Positions 7,816 to 17,430 of a DNA stretch of 64,000 nt are shown here, piece after piece. The number at the start of each line of letters is the position of its first letter. Position 1 is the stretch's first letter. Both the position numbers and the translations under genes were made by a program. Source of the DNA: Methanothrix sp. (GTDB taxonomy: Archaea; Halobacteriota; Methanosarcinia; Methanotrichales; Methanotrichaceae); contig JAPKXZ010000052.1 in the NCBI GenBank assembly GCA_026394555.1, positions 37,376 through 101,375 of the forward strand. The letters are read 5' to 3'. Below the pieces are notes generated by a model that ran no database searches, had not been told where the DNA came from, and saw nothing but the letters and a program-made list of their open reading frames with translations.

Positions 7816-8036
7816 TCTAACAGATCCGTCATCAGGTCTTCAAATGTGCCCCGTTTAACCTCGCCTCTTTTAAACGCGCTTCTCGCATCCTGGACTTCAG
7901 CTACCAGCTCGGCTCGGCGCTTCTCTATGATGCGTTTGTTGATCAGCTCGACCAGCATGGACTGATCATCCAGAGGCATAGACTCCACAGCTTCGATTAG
8001 ATCCTGAAAGCTTAATGAATGCACTGCACCGCTCAT
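7812..8036 (-). CDS. Antitoxin of the RelE-type pair
   Basis: The protein has 74 residues and is strongly charged and helical. The N-terminal SFQDLIEAVESMPLDDQSMLVELINKRI resembles the small helical antitoxin family often paired with YafQ/RelE toxins in archaea and cyanobacteria. The C-terminal half (ARSAFKRGEVKRGTFEDLM) is presumably the toxin-binding tail. It lies upstream of and overlaps the toxin gene. Confidence 0.8.
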   Translation of the reverse strand: MSGAVHSLSFQDLIEAVESMPLDDQSMLVELINKRIIEKRRAELVAEVQDARSAFKRGEVKRGTFEDLMTDLLD

Positions 8037-8139
8037 TAAAATGCACCTTTTTGGGATTCCAGATTGCTGTTTAAGGAATTTAACCTTTGGGTCTTGATGA
8101 GAAATTCATCATCTATTGTTGCCTTGCCCGACTTTCGCT

Positions 8140-8515
8140 CCTGGCCTGCCGTCCATGAGCCGGGCCGGAGTAAACAGCTTTTCGGGCGCTGGATTTTGGT
8201 TACGCTGGCTTTTCGCTATTACTATTAGCTGATAATTATAACCTGACAACTAACGATTTCACCACAAAGGCACGAAGGCACAAAGGACGCGCAAAGAGAT
8301 TCGAGGCAGCCCTCCTGCTTAGCGATCCTTGCGGGGCAGTGGGCAGCAGCGCCAGGTTGCCGCTCGACTGTGGCTGCCCGGCAAGCAGGGCTGCGCTCGT
8401 GGCTCGTCGCCCTCGGGCCGGGCCGTTCGGGGTTGCGGCGCTGTTGTCAGGGCGGGCTGGAGGCCGGTCGGGCCTGAGGGCCAGGGAGAGCTGGAATCCT
8501 GCCAAAGTGACTTCT
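8140..8515 (+). repeat. R1 mosaic repeat, copy E
   Basis: It opens with ggagtaaacagcttttcgggcgctggatttt, a block also found in copies B and F. The AT lead ttactattagctgataattataacc and head accacaaaggcacgaaggcac follow, then gtgggcagcagcgccaggttgccg and gggccgttcggggttgcggcgctgttgtcagggcggg. It separates the RelE pair from hicBA3. Confidence 0.75.
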
Positions 8516-8582
8516 CCGGGTTGGCTGGATTCTATGAATACATCGCCTGGTCTGAGTAGACCAAAAATCAAGCAATATGAAG

Positions 8583-8810
8583 CTATGCAGCCTCAAACCA
8601 TTGGTCACGATTGATTTCTGCTCTTTTTAGGACCTTCTTAATGAGGTCAACGCTAACGTCTTCGCCATGGTGTGGATTGGGAATGAGCAAGAATATTCCA
8701 TCCTTGCGCATGTACGGATGCTTCTTGCCGGAAAAAGGTCCATCCCATCCCAGATTGTTGAGACGCCTGGTCAGCTCGTGCCATGAAACTGGTACGAATT
8801 TAGTCTGCAA
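8583..8810 (-). CDS. hicA: HicA-type toxin, copy 3
   Basis: The protein has 75 residues from TTG at 8810 (LQTKFVPVSWHELTRRL). It contains GKKHPYM with the catalytic-position histidine, IPNPHHGEDVS and the helix LIKKVLKRAEI. It overlaps hicB3 by 11 bases, exactly as in copies 1 and 2, and is the most divergent of the three. Confidence 0.85.
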   Translation of the reverse strand: MQTKFVPVSWHELTRRLNNLGWDGPFSGKKHPYMRKDGIFLLIPNPHHGEDVSVDLIKKVLKRAEINRDQWFEAA

Positions 8811-9060
8811 CGGCCATCGGCTCCTTCGAGACTTGTATCATATGACCTTCGAGAGACGGGACCGGGTAGCCCCACGCCAGATGCGCTGCTATCCAGTCTT
8901 CAAGGGCATCTATTAGGTTCTTTCGACATTCCTCAAGAGTTTTTCCTGTTGCCCACAGTCCTTGAAGCTCTGGGACCTCGCCGTAAAATGGCTCTGGGTC
9001 ATCGATGATCTCGTAAGTCGCCTTATCCATTGCAGCCTGAATATACTCTGCAAACATCAA
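8800..9060 (-). CDS. hicB: HicB-type antitoxin, copy 3
   Basis: The protein has 86 residues; M2 (MFAEYIQAAM) is an equal alternative start. It shares ATYEIIDDPEPFYGEVPEL and TGKTLEECRKNL with hicB1/hicB2. It is translated first, with coupling to hicA3 through the 11-base overlap. Confidence 0.85.
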   Translation of the reverse strand: MMFAEYIQAAMDKATYEIIDDPEPFYGEVPELQGLWATGKTLEECRKNLIDALEDWIAAHLAWGYPVPSLEGHMIQVSKEPMAVAD

Positions 9061-9104
9061 AGAAATATAATCGTCGATGAGATATAGACTTTTTCTTCGG
9101 ATGG

Positions 9105-9775
9105 TGTAGATCGTTGCCAGTGGGCCGGGCCGTCCGGCTTGCTATACGGTCGTCAGGGCGGGCAGGAGGCCCGGTCGGGCTGCGATCACGGGTTCACACG
9201 AAGGCGCGAAGCCGCGAAGTTCCGATGAGAAATGGGCAATTTTTCGCTAGAGCCCTCGGGCCGCGTCGGTGGAGCCGTTTCTCGGTAAAGGTCATCCGGG
9301 GACAATGGCACCGTTCGCCAAGCGGGCCCGCATGTGCACGCGCTCGCACTCGGGCGCGGGAGGCCGGTCGGGCCTGAGGGCTAGGTAGAGCTGGGCCGGA
9401 GTAAACAGCTATTTCGGGCGCTGGATTTTGGTAACGGCGGGCATTTCGCTATTACTATTAGCTGATAATTATAATCATACAACTAACGATTTCACCACAA
9501 AAGGCACGAAGGCACAAAGGACGCGCAAAGAGATTCGAGGCAGTCTCCAGCATCGTCATCCTTGCGGGGCGGTGGGCAGCAGCGCCCGGTTGCCGCATGG
9601 CCGCGGCTGCCTTGCCCGGCTTCCGGCTGCGTTCGTGCCTGCCGCCTGTGGGACGGGCCGTCCTAGCTTGCCGCTGTTTTCAGGGTGGCTGGATTGACTG
9701 TCAAGCGATCGTATCCGGGGTAGGAGGCTGGTAGGGCTTGTTGCGCTGTTGTCAGGGCGGTTTTGCATGCACGTG
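9105..9775 (+). repeat. R1 mosaic repeat, copy F (long)
   Basis: This fills the 760-base gap between hicBA3 and the SIR2 gene. Blocks: gggccgggccgtccggcttg with gtcgtcagggcgggcagg, cacgggttcacacgaaggcgcgaag, gccctcgggccgcgtcggtggagcc, acaatggcaccgttcgccaagc, ggagtaaacagct, the AT lead ttactattagctgataattataatc, the head accacaaaaggcacgaaggcac and gtgggcagcagcgcccggttgccg. Block order differs from copy D, so this is a mosaic rather than a simple tandem repeat. Confidence 0.75.
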
Positions 9776-9823
9776 CTAGCTTCAGATGGGAGGCTTGATG
9801 TGCTTGATAGCCAAAGGATTTTA

Positions 9824-10996
9824 TCAAGGACCTCTTTTTATTTGCTGCATTTTTTCCCCGATATCTGCGTCATTTTCAGCCCATATCGCTTGAACGCCCA
9901 ATGATAATGCATCTTCTTCAAAAAATCTTTCTTCTTCTCCCTTCAACATCTTAGCGGTTTCTTCGAAATCCAGATTATTGATAATTTTCTCATTTAAAAC
10001 ATCTTTATTGTTTTTTAACAAATTTTTTAATTTCTTTCTATAATCAGCGAGTCTTGGTCGAAGCACGATAATATTATGAAATTCATCATTATTCCTTGCC
10101 TTTTTTGCAGAATCAAGCAATCTTCGCAAATTGGGATCGTTTAAAGATAGTCCTATTAAAAGACACTTATTTTTAATAAATTTCTCTAATTGTATCTCAT
10201 TATTCCAGGCATTATTCGTATTGTACAAAACGTGATACGCTTCTTCGCTTAAAATTATTTTATTTTTATCCGTTAAATTACCCTTTCGAGGTAAGAACCC
10301 ATGAACATGGTAAATCGGAATCGTTCCAAGCTCTTCCATTTCTGAATAATATATTGATTTATAATTCTTTTGATTGTTTTCTTCCAGATAATATTCCAAA
10401 ATATCATCATAATTGTATGTTATTATGCAATCTAATAACTTTTCACCTTCATAATCTGAACTAAGCCTGATAATCTCAGCCAATAATTTTGATTTTTTGG
10501 ATTCAGTATTTTTATAGAGGGCACATCTAACAAATTTTTCAAATACTATGCAATCGTCGTTTTCAAGCCCAGAACTGCTATGATGATGAAGATTCCTTGC
10601 TAAAATCAGCTCATGTCTATTAAATAATTTCAAAAATAATTTATTAATAAAAAATGCCTTATCCTCACGATCGTCCCTACTAAGATATATATTATTCTGC
10701 ATTTTTTTTAAGAGACCAGTCCAATTAGGCAAGCCACAGCCCATTGAGACACCAGAACCTAATACTAGCACCAATTTTTTGCTATTGTAGGCTTTGCTAA
10801 GTTCGATCAGTTGGGTTGATTGAGGTGGAGACAAAGGACGATTTGAATGCCTTTGATGAAAAATTCTGATAATAGTATTTATATTTTGTATCTCATCAAA
10901 TGTATAATTGCTCAGCTCCCCCCAAGTTGTGCTGCTGAGATCCTGCCAGGTTACAGATTTGCATATCTCTTCAGGCACTCTTAAATCATTCTGCAT
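9824..10996 (-). CDS. SIR2-domain protein, possible NAD-consuming defence effector
   Basis: The protein has 390 residues. An N-terminal helical region (about 1-70) precedes a Rossmann-type SIR2 core. GSGVSMGCGLPNWTGLL at about 79-95 is the NAD-binding motif, followed by YNYDDILEYYL near 200, an IYHVHGFLPR histidine region near 233 and a LLIGLSLNDPNLRRLL motif near 285. These match the SIR2_2-like class found in antiphage NADases rather than protein deacetylases with a CxxC zinc site, which is absent. The gene is much more AT-rich than its surroundings, which suggests horizontal transfer. No partner gene (Argonaute, HerA, TIR) lies beside it. Function is inferred from domain class. Confidence 0.75.
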   Translation of the reverse strand: MQNDLRVPEEICKSVTWQDLSSTTWGELSNYTFDEIQNINTIIRIFHQRHSNRPLSPPQSTQLIELSKAYNSKKLVLVLGSGVSMGCGLPNWTGLLKKMQNNIYLSRDDREDKAFFINKLFLKLFNRHELILARNLHHHSSSGLENDDCIVFEKFVRCALYKNTESKKSKLLAEIIRLSSDYEGEKLLDCIITYNYDDILEYYLEENNQKNYKSIYYSEMEELGTIPIYHVHGFLPRKGNLTDKNKIILSEEAYHVLYNTNNAWNNEIQLEKFIKNKCLLIGLSLNDPNLRRLLDSAKKARNNDEFHNIIVLRPRLADYRKKLKNLLKNNKDVLNEKIINNLDFEETAKMLKGEEERFFEEDALSLGVQAIWAENDADIGEKMQQIKRGP

Positions 10997-11053
10997 AGAA
11001 TAGCCCTTTATAAAACAGTTAATTGCTGAATTAATATATTACAGCACCCGAAA

Positions 11054-11153
11054 CGCGGCCCAAAGGCCGCGCTTCTGGAACTGCTCCTCCCTCCTGTGAT
11101 GTAGTTGTTGTTGGGTTATAATCGTGTTTATCCCGAGGCCATGGTACCATGGC
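11054..11153. other. Two inverted repeats in the gap between SIR2 gene and ilvC
   Basis: The 225-base gap contains cgcggcc-caaa-ggccgcg (11054-11071), a stable GC hairpin, and the 16-base perfect palindrome gccatggtaccatggc (11138-11153). The first could end the ilv transcript; the second looks like a protein-binding site or cruciform. No gene is visible in the gap. Confidence 0.4.
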
Positions 11154-11221
11154 ATCGTGTCCGGGCGCAGGTGTAGCCACACCCGTCCATTGCCATGCTA
11201 CTACTTCCCATGATATAAAGC

Positions 11222-12217
11222 TTACTTCTTCTGCAGCCAGGGCATCATGGCCCGCAGCTCAGCGCCCACGGTTTCAATGGGGTGCTCGGCTTCCATCTTC
11301 TCCAGGGATTTCTTGACAGGCATGCCAGCCTGGCTCTCCAAAATCCACTCGCGGGCGAACTCGCCGGACTGGATCTCGGACAGAATCTCCTGCATCTCAG
11401 CCCGGGACTCATCATTGATGATCCTCTGGCCGCGGGTCATGCCTCCGTACTCGGCTGTGTTGGAGACATTGTTCCACATGCGCATGAATCCGCCCTCATA
11501 GATCAGGTCCACAATCAGCTTCAGCTCGTGGCAGGCCTCGAAGTAGGCGATCTCCGGCTGGTAGCCGGCGTCCACGAGCGTCTCAAAGGAGGCCTTGATC
11601 ATTTCTGTAACGCCGCCGCACAGATCCACCTGCTCGCCGAACAGATCGGTCTCCGTCTCCTCGGTAAAGGTGGTCTCAATGACTCCCGCCCTCGTGCCGC
11701 CGATGCCCTTGGCATAGGCCAGCGCTCTCTTCAGAGCCGATCCGGAGGCATCCTGCTCTATGGCCACCAGACAGGGCACGCCCTTGCCTTCCTGGTATGT
11801 TCTGCGCACCAGGTCGCCCGGGCCCTTGGGCGCTATCATGACCACGTCCACGTTCTCGGGCGGCACAATCTGGAAGTAGCGAATGTTAAAGCCGTGCGAG
11901 AAGCCCAGGGTCTTGCCCTCTTCCATGTAGGGGGCGATCTGCTCTCTGTAAATCTTGCCCTGGTACTCGTCGGGCAGAAGGATCTGGATGTAGTCCGCCT
12001 TCTTGGCCGCGTCGGCCACGGACATGACCTTCACTCCATCCGCCTCTGCCCTCTTCCAGGCCTTGGAGCCGGGAATATCGGCAGCGATGACATCCAGCCC
12101 GGAGTCCTTCAGATTCTCGCCCTGGGCGTGGCCTTGATTGCCCCATCCCACTATGGCGATGGTCTTGTCCTTCAATACCCTCAAATCTGCATCCTTTTCA
12201 TGGTATATCTTAACCAA
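11222..12217 (-). CDS. ilvC: Ketol-acid reductoisomerase
   Basis: The enzyme isomerises and reduces 2-acetolactate or 2-aceto-2-hydroxybutyrate with NAD(P)H in valine, leucine and isoleucine synthesis. At 331 residues it is a class I short form. The Rossmann motif GWGNQGHAQ is at about 24-32, the Mg/substrate residues lie in [12 protein letters not shown] near 190-201, and the knotted C-terminal domain contains SNTAEYGG near 250. It is last of the cimA-ilvB-ilvN-ilvC series, 82 bases after ilvN. Confidence 0.97.
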   Translation of the reverse strand: MVKIYHEKDADLRVLKDKTIAIVGWGNQGHAQGENLKDSGLDVIAADIPGSKAWKRAEADGVKVMSVADAAKKADYIQILLPDEYQGKIYREQIAPYMEEGKTLGFSHGFNIRYFQIVPPENVDVVMIAPKGPGDLVRRTYQEGKGVPCLVAIEQDASGSALKRALAYAKGIGGTRAGVIETTFTEETETDLFGEQVDLCGGVTEMIKASFETLVDAGYQPEIAYFEACHELKLIVDLIYEGGFMRMWNNVSNTAEYGGMTRGQRIINDESRAEMQEILSEIQSGEFAREWILESQAGMPVKKSLEKMEAEHPIETVGAELRAMMPWLQKK

Positions 12218-12299
12218 ATTTCATTCCTCCAATATATAATAATAATTTCAAAAATAATGAATTCGAGAGCTGCCTTTTTGTCAGGAAGCCCTCGAATCC

Positions 12300-12791
12300 T
12301 TAAGCCTTAATTACCCTTGCGCCTCTCACCATCGATACCTTGCCGGTGCGGGCTATCTCCTTTATGCCGAACTGGCGCAGCAGTTGCACAATGGCGTCTA
12401 TCTTCTCCTCGTCTCCCGTAACCTCAATGATCATGGACCGGTGCGAGACATCGATGATCTTGGCCCGGAAGATGTTCACAATCTGCATGATCTCGCTTCG
12501 GCTCTCTTTATCCGCGTTCACCTTGATGATGGCCAGCTCCCTTTCTATGGACTCGCTCGGGTCCAGCTCGCTGACACGAATGACGTTGATGAGCTTGGAG
12601 AGCTGCTTTATGACCTGCTCCAGGACATCCCTGTCACCCTGCACGGTGATAGTCATGCGCGAGTAATCCGGATTCTCCGTGGCTCCCACAGAGAGGCTAT
12701 CGATGTTAAAGGACCTGCGGCTGAAGAGGCCCGCGATGCGCGTTAGCACCCCGGACTTGTTCTCCACTATGACGGCAATGGTGTGCTTCAT
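12300..12791 (-). CDS. ilvN: Acetolactate synthase small (regulatory) subunit
   Basis: The protein has 163 residues. An N-terminal ACT domain ([25 protein letters not shown], with a valine-binding-type loop) is followed by the second ALS_ss_C domain ending [17 protein letters not shown]. It stimulates the catalytic subunit and confers feedback inhibition by branched-chain amino acids. The ATG follows the ilvB stop codon directly, with no gap, indicating coupled translation. Confidence 0.96.
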   Translation of the reverse strand: MKHTIAVIVENKSGVLTRIAGLFSRRSFNIDSLSVGATENPDYSRMTITVQGDRDVLEQVIKQLSKLINVIRVSELDPSESIERELAIIKVNADKESRSEIMQIVNIFRAKIIDVSHRSMIIEVTGDEEKIDAIVQLLRQFGIKEIARTGKVSMVRGARVIKA

Positions 12792-14546
12792 CTAGAACCC
12801 CTCCCGGCCCAGGATATCCTTTCTGCCTTTTGCATAGATCTTCTCCAAATGGCAGGACTGTGCATCATCGCACCACTCCAGATCGAGAATTTCGCCAAGC
12901 GTTGCTCCCGCTGGTACCATGGGCGAGACCTTCTCCGCCGGATTGACTATGAAGTCCATGACCACCGGCCTGTCCGTGGCCATTGCGGTGCGAATGACCG
13001 ATTCGACCTCCGAGGGCTTGCTGGCCCGCAGGCCCACTGCTCCGTAGGCCTCGGCCAGCTTCACGAAATCAGGGCTGGTGCGGCCCAAAATTGTCGCGGA
13101 GTACCTCTTCTCAAAGAACAGCTCCTGCCACTGCCGGACCATGCCCAGGCAACCATTGTTGAGCACCGCTACCTTCACGGGAATTTCGTTAACGACAGCA
13201 GTTGCCAGCTCCTGGCTGTTCATGAGGAAGCTTCCGTCGCCGGCCACGTCGATGACATCGCACTCCGGCCGGCCTATCTTGGCCCCGATGGCTGCGGGAA
13301 AGCCGTATCCCATGGTGCCCAGACCCCCGGATGATATGAACTTTTGCGGGTCCTTGTGCACAAAGAACTGTGCAGCCCACATCTGATTTTGCCCCACCTC
13401 CGTGGTGATGATGGCATCAGGCGCAATCTCGCACAGCTTCTCAATCACATACTGCGGCTTGATGACATTTTCATCCGGAATATAGCGCAGAGGATATTCC
13501 TTCTTCCAGCCTTCCGTCTTCTCATTCCAAATGCTTCGACCCTTGGGGCTTACCTCTTTCAAGAGTCCTTGCAGGGCATTTTTCGCGTCACCTACCACGG
13601 GAATGTCCACCCGCACATTCTTGCCCACCTCGGCCGGGTCCACATCGATATGGATTATCTTGGCCCTTGGAGCAAAGCTAGAGATCTTTCCCGTTACCCG
13701 ATCATCAAATCGCGCGCCGATCGCCAAAATGAGATCGGACTCCTGAATGGCATAGTTGGCGTATTTTGTGCCGTGCATGCCCAGCATGCCCAGCGACAGA
13801 GGATGGTCCTCAGGAAAGCAGCCCACGCCCATAAGGGTAGTAGTAACCGGGGCATTGATCTTCGTCGCCAGCTCGATGAGCTCGCCATGTGCGGCAGCGT
13901 ACTTCACTCCGCCACCCACGTAAATGACAGGTCTTTCCGCCTCCATGAGCGCTTTGGCTGCTTTCTTGATCTGCATCTCATGCGCCTTAACGGAAGGATG
14001 ATAGCCGGGCAGATCTACCTCTGGCCAGGTGAACTCTACCTCATCTACAGTCACATCTCTGGGCAGATCGATCAGCACCGGTCCGGGGCGGCCGGTGCGG
14101 GCGATGTAGAAAGCCTCCCGGAAGACGCGCGTGATATCCTTGGCGCTTCTAAGCAAATAATTGTGCTTGGTAATGGGCAGAGTGATCCCGGTTATGTCCG
14201 CTTCCTGAAAAGCGTCCTTTCCAATCAGCCAGGTGTTCACCTGTCCGGTGATGGCAACCATTGGTACGGAGTCCATGTAGGCATTAGCAATGCCAGTGAC
14301 CAGGTTGGTGGCCCCTGGCCCAGAGGTGGCAATGCACACTCCTACCTTTCCCGTGGCTCGGGCATATCCGTCCGCCATATGCGCCGCACCTTGCTCATGG
14401 CGTACCAGAATATGACGAATATCGGACTGGTAGATGGCGTCGTAAAGAGGCAGCAGCACGCCGCCGGGAAGCCCGAATACTACATCTACGCCCTCTCTCT
14501 TCAGGCTCTCCAGTACCGCCTGAGCACCAGTCATCTTTTGAGACAT
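12792..14546 (-). CDS. ilvB: Acetolactate synthase large (catalytic) subunit
   Basis: This thiamine-diphosphate enzyme condenses pyruvate with pyruvate or 2-oxobutyrate. It has 584 residues and three domains. The N-terminal pyrimidine-binding domain contains VFGLPGG and the catalytic-type glutamate in [10 protein letters not shown]. The central FAD-type domain contains [11 protein letters not shown]. The C-terminal ThDP/Mg domain carries [16 protein letters not shown] and [12 protein letters not shown]. It overlaps the end of cimA by 16 bases and abuts ilvN. Confidence 0.97.
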   Translation of the reverse strand: MSQKMTGAQAVLESLKREGVDVVFGLPGGVLLPLYDAIYQSDIRHILVRHEQGAAHMADGYARATGKVGVCIATSGPGATNLVTGIANAYMDSVPMVAITGQVNTWLIGKDAFQEADITGITLPITKHNYLLRSAKDITRVFREAFYIARTGRPGPVLIDLPRDVTVDEVEFTWPEVDLPGYHPSVKAHEMQIKKAAKALMEAERPVIYVGGGVKYAAAHGELIELATKINAPVTTTLMGVGCFPEDHPLSLGMLGMHGTKYANYAIQESDLILAIGARFDDRVTGKISSFAPRAKIIHIDVDPAEVGKNVRVDIPVVGDAKNALQGLLKEVSPKGRSIWNEKTEGWKKEYPLRYIPDENVIKPQYVIEKLCEIAPDAIITTEVGQNQMWAAQFFVHKDPQKFISSGGLGTMGYGFPAAIGAKIGRPECDVIDVAGDGSFLMNSQELATAVVNEIPVKVAVLNNGCLGMVRQWQELFFEKRYSATILGRTSPDFVKLAEAYGAVGLRASKPSEVESVIRTAMATDRPVVMDFIVNPAEKVSPMVPAGATLGEILDLEWCDDAQSCHLEKIYAKGRKDILGREGF

Positions 14547-16054
14547 CTGGCTTTGTCCTCCTCTTCCAGTCGCATCAGCCGGTTGATGCCCTCCAGCACC
14601 GCTTCGACCGATGCCATGATTATGTCCGCGCCAGCTCCCCGAGCCGTTATCTTCCTATCTGCCATTGCCATCGTCACCCATACTTCTACTAGTGCATTCG
14701 TTCCGCCTGTTATAGCGTCTACATGATACTCCTCTAGCCGCACATCCGCCACATCTGATATGGCCCGCCTTATGGCATTTATGGCTGCATCCACCGGCCC
14801 TACTCCGGTTCCCGCTTCCAGCTTCATAGCCCCATTAAGCAGGATCTTCACCGAGGCGGTAGGAGTCACCGTATTGCCGGCTACCACTGTCACCTCTTGC
14901 AGCTTCACCTTCGGCTCCACCTGGATGGAGAGCACGGTGTCGGCTATGGTCTGCAAATCTGCATCAGAGACACGCTTGCCTTTGTCACCCAGTTCCTTTA
15001 CCCTGGTCACGATCTGAGCTAACTGCTGTTCGGTTGTCAGGAGTCCGAACTCGCGCAGGGCCAGTTCGACTGAGGCCCGACCGGCATGCTTGCCCAGCAC
15101 TATGCGCCTCTTCCTGCCCACAGTCTCCGGATGTATCGGCTCGTAGGTCCTGGTATCAGCCAAGAGCCCGTGCACATGAATGCCCGCCTCATGGGTAAAG
15201 GCATTCTCCCCCACAATTGATTTGTTGGGGGCCATAGGAAGGCCGGTCATTCGCGAGACCAGACGGGAGAGCTGGTATATATCCTGGCATTTGATCCCGG
15301 TGTTGATTTTGTAAAGGGATTCCAGGGTCATGACCACCTCTTCCAGGCTGGCATTGCCGGCTCGCTCGCCTATGCCGTTCACTGTCACGTGCGCCTGGGC
15401 TGCTCCTGCGCGAAGAGCCGCCACGGTGTTGGCGGTGGCCATGCCGAAGTCGTTGTGGCAGTGGACGCTGATCGGCACACCCAATTGAGACAGCCGGGAG
15501 AATATATCCCCCGTCACCTCGGGAACCAGCACGCCTACTGTATCACAAAAAGCCAGTCTATCGGCTCCTGCCTCAATTCCTGCCATGTAAAGGCTGACCA
15601 GGTAATCCTGATCGGCGCGGCTGGCGTCCTCTCCAGAGAGCTCCACAATGAGGCCGTGGTCTTTAGCATACTCTGTCACCTGCACAGCCTTATTTATCAC
15701 CGATTTTCGGTCGGATTTGAGCTTGCACTCTATATGAAGATCCGATACCGGTACCACAAGATGGACGGAATCTACATCGCATGCTAATGCCGTATCAATA
15801 TCTGCGGTCAAAGCTCGAACGTAGCTGCATATCTCCGCTTTAAGGCCAAAATCAGCAATTGCTTTTATCGATAGGCGTTCTCCATCTGAGGTCATGGCCG
15901 AGCCGGCTTCAATCACATCCACACCCAGAGAATCAAGCCCCTGGGCGATGGCGAGCTTCTCTTCCATGCAAAGTGATACACCTGGCGTCTGTTCACCGTC
16001 ACGTAATGTAGTGTCTAGAAAACGTATTTTACCAAATAAATCGATCCCACGCAT
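14531..16054 (-). CDS. cimA: (R)-citramalate synthase
   Basis: The enzyme condenses pyruvate and acetyl-CoA to citramalate, the threonine-independent entry to isoleucine. It has 507 residues: a TIM-barrel with [17 protein letters not shown] at about 11-28, [12 protein letters not shown] (metal-binding HxH) near 200 and GNASLEEV, followed by the LeuA dimer regulatory domain ([12 protein letters not shown]). The early [10 protein letters not shown] stretch is closer to methanogen CimA than to LeuA as I recall them. Its position at the head of an ilv operon also favours citramalate synthase. 2-Isopropylmalate synthase is the alternative. Confidence 0.85.
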   Translation of the reverse strand: MRGIDLFGKIRFLDTTLRDGEQTPGVSLCMEEKLAIAQGLDSLGVDVIEAGSAMTSDGERLSIKAIADFGLKAEICSYVRALTADIDTALACDVDSVHLVVPVSDLHIECKLKSDRKSVINKAVQVTEYAKDHGLIVELSGEDASRADQDYLVSLYMAGIEAGADRLAFCDTVGVLVPEVTGDIFSRLSQLGVPISVHCHNDFGMATANTVAALRAGAAQAHVTVNGIGERAGNASLEEVVMTLESLYKINTGIKCQDIYQLSRLVSRMTGLPMAPNKSIVGENAFTHEAGIHVHGLLADTRTYEPIHPETVGRKRRIVLGKHAGRASVELALREFGLLTTEQQLAQIVTRVKELGDKGKRVSDADLQTIADTVLSIQVEPKVKLQEVTVVAGNTVTPTASVKILLNGAMKLEAGTGVGPVDAAINAIRRAISDVADVRLEEYHVDAITGGTNALVEVWVTMAMADRKITARGAGADIIMASVEAVLEGINRLMRLEEEDKARCLKR

Positions 16055-16212
16055 TCATGCTCAATCACCCTTTAGCCCCCCCGGGGCCGTTCTAGCTTTG
16101 AGATCTTTAATGATTGATAAAGCTAACGAGGGATCGTTGAATGACGTTCCAAGGGGAAGCTTTAAACCGTTGCAATCAGATTCACTTTGAGAATGGTGGA
16201 GGTTTAGGATAG

Positions 16213-17394
16213 ATGAAGTGCAAAATAATGTCTATTTCCATAGCATCGCTCTTGTGCCTGATGACTATGCCTTTTTTGCTGAGTTCTACGGCATTTGCAG
16301 GGAATGGATGCGGCATAAACCCACTGGGGGACACATCTGGGGATACTGACTTTTATGTAAGCAAGAACCAAAATCAGGGTGCTTCCGGCGTATCGTCGAT
16401 GACACAATCAAGCCCGGCAAAGGCCGTTGTGACTCTTGGAGAGGTTGCCAAGGCGAACAAAAATGCCACGATCCAGAGCATAAATCCGGACCGCCTCAGT
16501 CCCCAAAGCCCGGGATCTGTCATAATCTGGATGGTTGTGGCGTCCAATCCCGGTAATGAAAAGATGCTCTACAATTTTCGGCTTAAAGGACCCGCAACCG
16601 ATGGACAGCTTAAAGATGAGACCGGTTGGATAGCCGAAAGCTCCTGGATCTGGAATACTACAGACAGAGATGCAGGAGAAAACCAGATTGAAGTGCGGGT
16701 AATGCGTGCCGGATCTGCCGGATTTGAGGACAGCAAAGTGCAAAGCTATGTTATTGCCACAAATTCTCAAAATGGTGATACGGCGGGAGCACTCGATGTG
16801 AATGCTTCATCAACCTCCGTTTCCAGTACAGCATCCTCCACGGTGGATGGTCATCCGGAATCAAAAACCCCCTACCCCATTTCGGACAAGCCGAGACTTG
16901 CGCCCGACGAGAGGTCGCGCATAAATCCAACCGTCAGCGGTCCCAATATGAAGATGCCCGAAACAAAACCTACGCTTCTACCTCAGGCCGCCACACAGTC
17001 GGTAGTAGAAACAGCCACGGCTATGCCGGTACAGGTCGAGCCTGTGGAGCCCGAGTTTATGGAAGTGGATGGCAAGTGGACGGTAAAACTGGAGAATGAG
17101 GGCGCTACCCTAAACCCCCTGCGCATTATTCAGACCGGAGAGAGCATCATGGGCATGGGGACTCTCAATGAGCAGAACACCAAGCTTCAGGTCCTCGTCA
17201 AAGGTTCTGTTTCCAAGAATAGCATGAGTCTTGATGTACAGACAGTAGTTGCAAAATACGGTAACAAGATAGACAAGCGTATCAAGCTCGATCTGGTCAA
17301 GGCAGACAGAGTCATCTCTGGAAGCTATGAAATGTACTCGGGCGAAGAACTGATCGGCAAAGGAAATGCCACCGCCAGCAGATTTGCCTCTTAA
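16213..17394 (+). CDS. Secreted two-part protein with C-terminal GxW beta domain
   Basis: I do not recognise a named family. There are 393 residues with an N-terminal signal peptide (SIASLLCLMTMPFLLSSTAFAG). A beta-rich middle segment at about 85-180 (IIWMVVASNPGNEKMLYNF) is followed by a low-complexity Ser/Thr/Pro linker at about 190-275. The C-terminal domain at about 280-393 begins VDGKWTVKLE and ends GNATASRFAS. That last domain is clearly repeated in the next gene (GKWRVMLE ... GNATASRSGS), so the two are paralogous exported proteins. A lipocalin-like barrel is one guess. Confidence 0.65.
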   Translation: MKCKIMSISIASLLCLMTMPFLLSSTAFAGNGCGINPLGDTSGDTDFYVSKNQNQGASGVSSMTQSSPAKAVVTLGEVAKANKNATIQSINPDRLSPQSPGSVIIWMVVASNPGNEKMLYNFRLKGPATDGQLKDETGWIAESSWIWNTTDRDAGENQIEVRVMRAGSAGFEDSKVQSYVIATNSQNGDTAGALDVNASSTSVSSTASSTVDGHPESKTPYPISDKPRLAPDERSRINPTVSGPNMKMPETKPTLLPQAATQSVVETATAMPVQVEPVEPEFMEVDGKWTVKLENEGATLNPLRIIQTGESIMGMGTLNEQNTKLQVLVKGSVSKNSMSLDVQTVVAKYGNKIDKRIKLDLVKADRVISGSYEMYSGEELIGKGNATASRFAS

Positions 17395-17430
17395 ACAAAT
17401 GTCGTCAATCTCACCAAAGGAGGATCATAA

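Noticed and set aside
3830-9520. R1 heads as a CRISPR-like array
   Set aside because: The heads are hundreds of bases to more than 2 kb apart with varied blocks and genes between, no regular spacers, and no cas genes.
11282-12310. 342-residue plus-strand ORF opposite ilvC
   Set aside because: It is the antisense shadow of a high-GC gene; ilvC on the minus strand has all family motifs.
13344-14726. 460-residue plus-strand ORF opposite ilvB
   Set aside because: Antisense shadow; no recognisable domain, and ilvB is certain.
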